The position numbers and the translations under genes were made by a program. DNA of 64,000 nt from Longilinea arvoryzae (GTDB taxonomy: Bacteria > Chloroflexota > Anaerolineae > Anaerolineales > Anaerolineaceae): the NCBI RefSeq assembly GCF_001050235.1, contig NZ_DF967972.1:1788409-1852408 (forward strand), written 5' to 3'. The notes beneath the pieces were generated by a model. It was not told where the DNA came from, did not search any database, and saw only the letters and a program-made list of their open reading frames with translations. Positions 58,222 to 64,000 of the stretch are shown here, one piece after another (the stretch's first letter is position 1; every line of letters starts with the position of its first letter).

Positions 58222-59805
58222 TCAGCCGCGGCGAACCCGATTGCGGATTTGCTCGTGCATGTACAGTTGAAGGTAGTAAACGCCGCCGGAATTCTTGCCG
58301 CTCGAGCCCGAGCCCTTCCAGCCGCCAAAGGGTTGGAAACCAGGCCAGGCGCCGGTTGTGGCACCCTGCGGGCGGTTTCCGTAGGTTACGCCGGCCTGAA
58401 TGTTGTCGTAGAACCATTCTCTTTCATCTTCCGAACCATAGAAGCCGGCCGTTAACCCGTACGAGACTTCATTTGCGATCTTCATCGCTTCATTCAGATC
58501 GCTGTATTTGCCAACGGTGGTGATGGGAACAAACATTTCATGCTGCCACAGGCGGTGCGTGAAGGGCAGTTCGGCGAGCGTCGGCGCGCAGAAGTAGCCC
58601 TTGCCGTATTCACCTTCGATGAGGATCTTGCCGCCGGTCAGGATATGCCCATCCTGGTGTAGTTCTTCGCTGAAACCCTGATAGTCACGGTATGAGCCTT
58701 TGTTGACCACCGGGCCGAGATACACACTGCGGTCGGTCGGATCACCAATGGTGAACTTGTTGGTCAGTTCCACCATGCGGCTGACGAGCTGGTCGTAGAC
58801 CGATTCATGGATGAGGACGCGCGAGCAGGCCGAGCATTTTTGGCCCTGCAGGCCGAAGGCCGAGCGGGTGATGCCGATCGCAGCGTCTTCCAGGTTGGCG
58901 TTCTGGGTGACGATGGCCGGATTCTTGCCGCCCAACTCCAGGATGGTGGGGCGCACCCAGCGGCTGCTGCCAAAGTCGCGGTAAATTTTCATGCCGACGT
59001 CATAAGAACCGGTGAACGTGATGCCGTCGATCTCGGGATTCTCGATCAACGCCTGGCCCAATGTGGAGCCGGGACCGGTGACGTAGTTGAAGACACCCTC
59101 GGGGACGCCGGCGTCGCGCAGGCATTCTGCGATCAGGCGGGCCGTCCAGGGCGTGTCCGTGGCGGGTTTCATGACAACGGTGTTGCCGGCCACCAGCGCC
59201 GAAGCGGTGGGACCGCCGGTGAGCGCCGCGGGGAAGTTGAAGGGACTGATGACCAACCAGACGCCGTACGGCCGCAGGACGGATTCATTGGTCGATTCGA
59301 ATCCAATCAAGGGATCTGTACCCAGTTTCACCGTGAAACCGTTGTTGATTTCCATCCGGTCGCAGGCATAGCGGAAGAGGGCGACCGTTTCGGCAGCATC
59401 CCCAAGGGCTTCCATGCGATTCTTGCCGACTTCGCTGGACATTACCACACCGATATCGAAAAGGCGATCGTTCATCAAGTCGGCGGCTTTGCGTACCAGT
59501 GCAACGCGATCCTGCCACTTCATGTGGCTCCATTTGGGGAAAGCCCTGCGCGCTGCAGCGAGGGCTGCATTGGCGTGTTCGGCATTGCCCTTCTGGAAGA
59601 GACCCAGGACTTCATCGGTGTTGGCGGGATTGCGATCCTCGAATTTTTCGGCGGCGAAGACATCCTTACCGTCGATGATCATCCCGTGGTCCTTGCCCAG
59701 ATTGCGCTTGAACCTGGCCAGTGCTTCATCGTAGCGCGTGTGCAACTCTTCGGGCGGGTTGAACATGGTGGCATACGTAAGCGTGAACGAACTCTCAGCA
59801 GCCAT
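58222..59805 (-). CDS. pruA: 1-pyrroline-5-carboxylate dehydrogenase
   Basis: A 527-residue aldehyde dehydrogenase of the L-glutamate gamma-semialdehyde type (last step of proline breakdown, producing glutamate with NAD+). Features are the family N-terminus PPEELHTRYDEALARFKR, PFNFPAALTGGPTASALVAG, LELGGKNPAIV and the catalytic Cys324 in GLQGQKCSACSRV, plus TGGKILIEGEYGKGYFCAPT. The long form (527) fits the bacterial PruA-like group. ATG 59805 has GGAGG ten bases upstream. A consensus promoter sits in front. Confidence 0.92.
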   Translation of the reverse strand: MAAESSFTLTYATMFNPPEELHTRYDEALARFKRNLGKDHGMIIDGKDVFAAEKFEDRNPANTDEVLGLFQKGNAEHANAALAAARRAFPKWSHMKWQDRVALVRKAADLMNDRLFDIGVVMSSEVGKNRMEALGDAAETVALFRYACDRMEINNGFTVKLGTDPLIGFESTNESVLRPYGVWLVISPFNFPAALTGGPTASALVAGNTVVMKPATDTPWTARLIAECLRDAGVPEGVFNYVTGPGSTLGQALIENPEIDGITFTGSYDVGMKIYRDFGSSRWVRPTILELGGKNPAIVTQNANLEDAAIGITRSAFGLQGQKCSACSRVLIHESVYDQLVSRMVELTNKFTIGDPTDRSVYLGPVVNKGSYRDYQGFSEELHQDGHILTGGKILIEGEYGKGYFCAPTLAELPFTHRLWQHEMFVPITTVGKYSDLNEAMKIANEVSYGLTAGFYGSEDEREWFYDNIQAGVTYGNRPQGATTGAWPGFQPFGGWKGSGSSGKNSGGVYYLQLYMHEQIRNRVRRG

Positions 59806-59871
59806 ACTCAATTAACCTCCATTTTCGAATTGTGAAGAATGAATAGGTCGATCTTTGTTCAGGCAAGGATA

Positions 59872-59900
59872 AGTATAGCGTAGGGTGAAATCCAAGTCAA
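59872..59900 (-). promoter_or_regulatory. Sigma-70-type promoter of the P5C dehydrogenase gene
   Basis: On the minus strand TTGACT (59895-59900), 17 bases, then TATACT (59872-59877). This is one of the best promoter matches in the window; transcription would start near 59865. Confidence 0.75.
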
Positions 59901-59998
59901 AGCAATGCGCGGTTTGACTCACAAATTATCGAGCGATCCCGTGTAAAATAGGATTTGAGCGCCGTCCCGGAAAGCATTTTCCCAAAGGAGCAACCATC

Positions 59999-61417
59999 AT
60001 GAAAAAAAGTGTCCTTACGACCTGTCTCGCGCTTTTCCTGCTTTTTACCGCCTGCACGCCGAACACCCCGCCGACCGAGTCTGAAATTGTAACTTCGGCG
60101 ATGCAGACTGCGATCGCGGGAACTTCCGCTGCTCGATTGAACGCCATCGAAACGCCTGCTCCGGAGCCTTCCATGACCGCGACCTCCGTTTCCATGCCCG
60201 AGCAGGGAAGCGGTGCCACGCTCGAGCCCACGCTTGCCCCGCCGGACGCAGCGTTGGAAACGGACCTAAAAATCGCCTACACGGACGATCAAGCGAACCT
60301 GTGGTTCTGGCAAAGCGGCGCCGGCTCACAGCAGTTGACGGACAGTTCGGATATCAACGATTTCGCCCTGTCGCCGGACGGCAGTCAGGTTTTCTTCTCG
60401 CGCGCCAATATTTTCAACGAATACAGCCTGTGGTTGATCAATACGGATGGCAGCCAGGAACACCAGGTGATGAGCGCGGACGATTTCGCTGCTTTACCGC
60501 GCCCGGATCAGGCGGTCGGAGTTGCCCCGAGTCAGTTGGGTTGGGCGCCCGGCAGTCACACGGCGGTGTTTACCACCCATAATACGTACGACGGGCCGGG
60601 CATGGACATGAACAATGACCTGCGCCTGGTAAACGGCACGACCGGCGCGGTGAGCACCCTGTTGGAACCCGGGCAGGGTGGGGGCATGTACTTCTATTCG
60701 CCCGATGGAAGCCAGATCGCCCTGGTCAAACCGGATCAGATCGATTTGATCAACAGCGACGGCAGCCACCGCCGCCCGGCGGCTTTGAAGTACGGAAATG
60801 TCCTGATGTATACCGAGTCTCCTTTCTACGCCCAACCTGTCTGGTCGGCGGACGGCTCGCGCCTGCGCGTGATCATCCTGGCGGAAGACCGCCTGGGAAA
60901 GCCGGAAGAACCCAGCAGCGTGTGGGAAATTCAGGCTGCCAGCGGCACATCGACGCATGTGCTCGATTTTCATCTGAACGGCTTCGGTCCGGCCGCAGCC
61001 ATTTCGCCGGACCTGCAATGGTTGGTCTACTTCCAGGCCACCGACAGCGGCGGCCAGCAGGACCTGCATATCGCCAGTCTGGACGGCGCAACGGATGAAA
61101 TCTATGCCCACGGGTCGTTGAATTGGGTCACCTGGACGACGGATTCACGGCGCTTTGTGTGGACTCGCTACGGTGAAGTGGGATCGGCGCGGCAGACCTT
61201 CCTGGGCGAATCGGGCCAGGAGCCGATCCAATTGGGCGCGCCGCAGGCGCCGACAGATCTGGCCTGGGTGGACGGCGACCGGTTTTTGTTTCTGGAGAAC
61301 GATGGCGCCACGCCGCCCGGCTGGAAGCTCTATCTGGGCAGTGTGGGCACTTCGAACCAGTGGCTGGCCGACCTGGCCGCCGGGAATGGAATTCCCAGGT
61401 TCGAGTTCGCGAAGTAA
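59999..61417 (+). CDS. Lipoprotein with PD40/WD40-like propeller
   Basis: A 472-residue exported lipoprotein. The signal peptide ends with the lipobox FTAC (Cys19). A Pro/Thr/Ala/Glu-rich linker runs to about residue 80. The rest is repeats of the PD40 type (FALSPDGSQVFFSRAN, YSPDGSQIALVKPD, WSADGSRLRVI, ISPDLQWLVYF) forming a beta-propeller outside the cell. AAAGGAGCAACC precedes ATG. It is the third propeller protein of the window, in a separate unit from the others. Function unknown. Confidence 0.85.
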   Translation: MKKSVLTTCLALFLLFTACTPNTPPTESEIVTSAMQTAIAGTSAARLNAIETPAPEPSMTATSVSMPEQGSGATLEPTLAPPDAALETDLKIAYTDDQANLWFWQSGAGSQQLTDSSDINDFALSPDGSQVFFSRANIFNEYSLWLINTDGSQEHQVMSADDFAALPRPDQAVGVAPSQLGWAPGSHTAVFTTHNTYDGPGMDMNNDLRLVNGTTGAVSTLLEPGQGGGMYFYSPDGSQIALVKPDQIDLINSDGSHRRPAALKYGNVLMYTESPFYAQPVWSADGSRLRVIILAEDRLGKPEEPSSVWEIQAASGTSTHVLDFHLNGFGPAAAISPDLQWLVYFQATDSGGQQDLHIASLDGATDEIYAHGSLNWVTWTTDSRRFVWTRYGEVGSARQTFLGESGQEPIQLGAPQAPTDLAWVDGDRFLFLENDGATPPGWKLYLGSVGTSNQWLADLAAGNGIPRFEFAK

Positions 61418-61418
61418 G

Positions 61419-61460
61419 GTGAAGAGTGAAGAGTGAAGAGCGAAGAGTGAAGAGCGAAGA
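61419..61460 (+). repeat. Tandem heptamer repeat
   Basis: Six tandem copies of G(T/C)GAAGA, directly after the stop codon of the propeller lipoprotein. A minisatellite-like tract. Confidence 0.85.
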
Positions 61461-61549
61461 GTAACCTGGTTGCGGACAGGTTTTATACGAAAATTCATGG
61501 GCGACTCGCGCGCCGTATACAGCCAGCCCGCAGGTCGACCACAACAAGC

Positions 61550-61576
61550 AGAGGCCGGCCTGCGGGCCGGCCCTCT
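61550..61576. terminator. GC-rich hairpin between convergent genes
   Basis: AGAGGCCGGCC and GGCCGGCCCTCT (61550-61576) pair around a short loop with one bulge. It lies between the plus-strand lipoprotein and the minus-strand glycohydrolase. Confidence 0.45.
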
Positions 61577-61613
61577 GTATGAATCGATCGATGTTCAGGC
61601 CGGCGATGACCGC

Positions 61614-62552
61614 TTAAACGACCATGTCGGATAATTTTTCGGCCAGCGAGATAAAGTCGGCGGCGCGCAGGATATTGCCGGAACCCAACGGCCATTCGCC
61701 GCGCAGCAGCTCCACCCAGCGGTGCGGAATTCCGCTCAGGCCGTAAGTTGCGCCGGCGAGCGCGCCCACCACGGCGGCCGAGGTATCCGCATCGGCGCCC
61801 AGGTTGGCTACCTGAATGACGGCTTCCTCGAAGTTCGAAGTGGTCAGCAGACCCCATATGGCGCTTTCCAGGGTGTGGCGCACCCAGGCGGTATTGCGCA
61901 GGTCTTCGCGCTGACGGTGGGGGGCTTCATCGACGAAGGCGGCCAGTCCCGGCGGCAGGACGACCTGTTGGCGGGCGCGAGCCAGCGCGTCGACCGGGCG
62001 CGCGCCGTGCAGCAGCGCCAGGAGAACGGCGCTTTCGAAGGCGCAGGCAGCCACGCACTCGGTGTGCGGATGGGTCACCCGGCTCTGCAGAACGCTGTCG
62101 GCCAGACATTCGACCTGGGATTTCCAATGCGCCAGGGCGATCGGCCAATTGCGCATGAGTGAACCGTTACCGGCCGATTCCGGCTGGCGCTGTTGCACTT
62201 CCTGGGCAGCCAGGTCCCAGGATGCGCCGGCGGCGATGCGACTGAGTACGCTGGACGTATAAACCCCCACGTCGGGCGGGCCGAGCCGGTACCAACTGAC
62301 GAAACGTTGTCCCAGGTCATCCGGGTTGAGTGGTTTTCGAGCCAGCAAGCTTTCGGCAACGGCCAGCGCCATTTCGGTATCATCGGTAAAACTGCCGGCC
62401 GGCAGACGCCCGGGAAGCAAGTCGCGCACCAGTTGATCGCTTGGGGTGGCGCGGCAGAATTCCAACGGCATGCCCAACGCGTCGCCGATGGCTGCGCCGA
62501 CGGCCACGCCGCGAATGCGGTCTTGTAAGGTTGAGGGGGGATGAGCAGTCAT
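61614..62552 (-). CDS. ADP-ribosylglycohydrolase family protein
   Basis: A 312-residue member of the DraG/ADP-ribosylglycohydrolase family, which removes ADP-ribose from proteins or other targets. The metal-binding motifs are GAAIGDALGMPLEF, GSFTDDTEMALAVAESLL and, towards the end, LGADADTSAAVVGALAGA with paired Asp residues. I prefer ATG 62552 over the GTG at 62597 because the family begins near there. It follows, after 58 bases, the glycosyltransferase gene on the same strand. Confidence 0.85.
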   Translation of the reverse strand: MTAHPPSTLQDRIRGVAVGAAIGDALGMPLEFCRATPSDQLVRDLLPGRLPAGSFTDDTEMALAVAESLLARKPLNPDDLGQRFVSWYRLGPPDVGVYTSSVLSRIAAGASWDLAAQEVQQRQPESAGNGSLMRNWPIALAHWKSQVECLADSVLQSRVTHPHTECVAACAFESAVLLALLHGARPVDALARARQQVVLPPGLAAFVDEAPHRQREDLRNTAWVRHTLESAIWGLLTTSNFEEAVIQVANLGADADTSAAVVGALAGATYGLSGIPHRWVELLRGEWPLGSGNILRAADFISLAEKLSDMVV

Positions 62553-62610
62553 GGGTAAATACTCTACGATATCAATAATACCAAACTTTCGGTGCACTTC
62601 CCCGCGAATA

Positions 62611-63813
62611 TCAGGCTCGCAACAGGGATTGATAGAATTCTACCACCTGCAGGCGAACCCTGTGAACATCGGCTCGATCGGCAATGATCTGGTAATTTTG
62701 TCCGGCGGCCGAGGCTCGCAAGGCGGCATTTTCCAATCCCAGCAGCACGGCTTCGGCCAAAGACTGGGCCTGGTTCGAATCGACCAGCAGACCGTTGATG
62801 CCGGGGGTGATCCATTCGCGCATCGATTCGATGTCGCCGACCACCGGCAGGCAGCCGCAGGCCATGGCCTCGAGCAATGAATTGGGCGTGCCGTCGTGCG
62901 CGCTGGGCGAGATGAACACGTCCGAGCGCAGGAAGAGTTCCCAGAGTTGGGCCTGCGGCAGGGTGGGCAGCAGGTGGACGGCCGGGGCGATTTTCAGGCG
63001 CTCGATCCATTCGAGCGCTTCGGGCTGCCCGGCCATGGATGGACACACGAAATGAACGTTGGGCTGGCGTTCCAGCACCAGCGGAATGGATTGAAAAAAG
63101 ACATCGTTGCGCAGCGAACCGGGCCGGAACCCGCGCGGATTGACGACCAGCGGCACGCCGGCCGGGACGGCCAGGTTGGAGGTGCGGGGCCGATCGCGCA
63201 GGGATTGGATCTCGGCCAGGTCGATGCCGCCGCTGCCCGGAACGAGCAGCTCGGGCTTGTGCGGGTCGAAACCCCAATTGGCCGCCAGGCGCAGGTCACG
63301 AGCGGCATCGGCGACCAGCGCGTCCGCGCGCTGCAATGCGCGGCGGGTGGCGGCGGCCATTTCCCGCGAGCCGCGGGCGTGCAGGGTCAGGTCATTGCCC
63401 CAAATCGAGACGGCCAGGGGCAGTTCGGGCGGGGTGGAGGCAGCCAACATGCCCTCGAAGGGAATACGCAGGGCGTGCACCAGGTCGGGCTGGGCAGCCG
63501 CCAGGAGCTTTCGGTAGGCTTTCACCTGCATTTTCAGGCTGAGTGGGCCCAGCCAGTAGCGCGCGCTCAGTAAGAGCGGGCGGAAGCGTGACACGAGACT
63601 TCGCCGCGGCGCCGAAGAAGGCTGGACGTTCGCGGATTGGCTGCCGGCCAGCCCGGAGAAGGCGATCGGCAGGATGTGGAGCCCTGCGATGCCTTCGACC
63701 GGCGCGCAGGCAAAAGTAGAACACAGGCTGACGCGAACATCGGCGGCCAGCAGGCTGTTGATCCAGCGCCGGGTAATCGGGCTGCGGCCATCCGCGACCA
63801 GAAAAACATGCAT
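62611..63813 (-). CDS. Glycosyltransferase (GT4-like)
   Basis: A 400-residue GT-B-fold glycosyltransferase of the family 1/4 type. The N-terminal half carries VFLVADGRSPITRRWINSLL and LAVSIWGNDLTLHARGSREM. The C-terminal half has the nucleotide-sugar-binding pattern FLRSDVFISPSAHDGTPNSLLEAMACGCLPVVGD with the EXFG-like acidic region near S..DGTPNSLLEAM. GGAGGGCTGAAA supports ATG 63813, two bases after the stop of the upstream gene. Cell-surface glycan or glycolipid synthesis is the likely role. Confidence 0.88.
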   Translation of the reverse strand: MHVFLVADGRSPITRRWINSLLAADVRVSLCSTFACAPVEGIAGLHILPIAFSGLAGSQSANVQPSSAPRRSLVSRFRPLLLSARYWLGPLSLKMQVKAYRKLLAAAQPDLVHALRIPFEGMLAASTPPELPLAVSIWGNDLTLHARGSREMAAATRRALQRADALVADAARDLRLAANWGFDPHKPELLVPGSGGIDLAEIQSLRDRPRTSNLAVPAGVPLVVNPRGFRPGSLRNDVFFQSIPLVLERQPNVHFVCPSMAGQPEALEWIERLKIAPAVHLLPTLPQAQLWELFLRSDVFISPSAHDGTPNSLLEAMACGCLPVVGDIESMREWITPGINGLLVDSNQAQSLAEAVLLGLENAALRASAAGQNYQIIADRADVHRVRLQVVEFYQSLLRA

Positions 63814-63815
63814 TT

Positions 63816-64000
63816 TCAGCCCTCCAAAACGGCGTGAACGGCTTGGGCGAACACGCTGACCATCTGTTCCAGATTGATTTCATCCGCGACGATGCGATAG
63901 GATTCCAACCCCATGCGGCGCAGGCGAGCCGCGTCGGAGAGGGCTTGCTGCAGGCTGCGGGTCAGGTCGTTCAGGCTGCCCGGGATGAGTTGCCAGCCGT
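63816..64000 (-). CDS. C-terminal end of a second glycosyltransferase (cut by window end)
   Basis: Open from the right edge of the window to the TGA at 63816-63818. The last 60 residues (GWQLIPGSLNDLTRSLQQAL, then SDAARLRRMGLESYRIVADE) have the typical C-terminal pattern of GT4-type glycosyltransferases (GxxxxPG....L......L..D...R..MG......... ). It is two bases from the next gene, so the two glycosyltransferases are in one operon. Confidence 0.75.
   Translation of the reverse strand, partial: GWQLIPGSLNDLTRSLQQALSDAARLRRMGLESYRIVADEINLEQMVSVFAQAVHAVLEG

Overview
The window looks like a piece of a chromosome from an uncultured or little-studied Chloroflexota, most likely class Anaerolineae. 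That placement is an inference. It rests on GC-rich genes with Pro/Thr-linker lipoproteins (a DUF3048 protein among them), a propeller-type sensor kinase, a phosphofructokinase of the Gly/Lys signature group, and a secreted protein ending in a YLPLV-type motif. Two tRNA genes sit on the minus strand (Cys, Gly) and one on the plus strand (Lys).

Layout: (1) 1-3.1 kb is an AT-richer accessory edge. It holds the tail of a membrane protein, a decayed IS66-type transposase end and one large trypsin-NACHT-HEAT protein that resembles prokaryotic STAND immune sensors. (2) 3.4-12.1 kb is housekeeping: a DUF3048 lipoprotein, a hairpin/Shine-Dalgarno leader-like element, pfkA with a phosphatase, a beta-lactamase-fold serine hydrolase, a class V aminotransferase, fbaB and sodB. 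(3) 12.3-26.5 kb holds a reg-propeller histidine kinase, a ParB-like protein, a GNAT, a WYL regulator, two tRNAs, a TetR/methyltransferase/hydrolase-like operon and the complete sdhCDAB operon. (4) 26.7-34.1 kb holds an SNF2 helicase with a SWIM partner, a CACAGAG repeat cluster, an amidohydrolase lipoprotein, an AlaX-type editing protein and a secreted protein.

(5) 34.26-46.6 kb is the most striking part. A tRNA-Lys gene is followed 12.25 kb later by an exact 48-bp copy of its own 3' half, the classical signature of integration into a tRNA gene. Between them lies one plus-strand catabolic cluster: ROK regulator, SIS protein, hydantoinase/oxoprolinase A and B, ABC binding protein, two ABC permeases, NagB-like protein and PfkB kinase. 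It has no integrase and no ABC ATPase. The gene set resembles fructosamine (Amadori product) operons such as frlBONMD, with a hydantoinase/oxoprolinase pair added, and may be an undescribed catabolic system. Degenerate copies of the tRNA 3' end lie next to the tRNA, suggesting repeated insertion events.

(6) 46.8-64 kb returns to ordinary genes: a LiaF-like membrane protein, a histidine phosphatase with rarA, a PAS-GAF-HD-GYP protein, an EamA transporter and two beta-propeller proteins. A minus-strand set follows, with P5C dehydrogenase, CoA-transferase A and B and a 2-hydroxyacid dehydrogenase. The last genes are an ADP-ribosylglycohydrolase and two glycosyltransferases, the second cut by the window edge.
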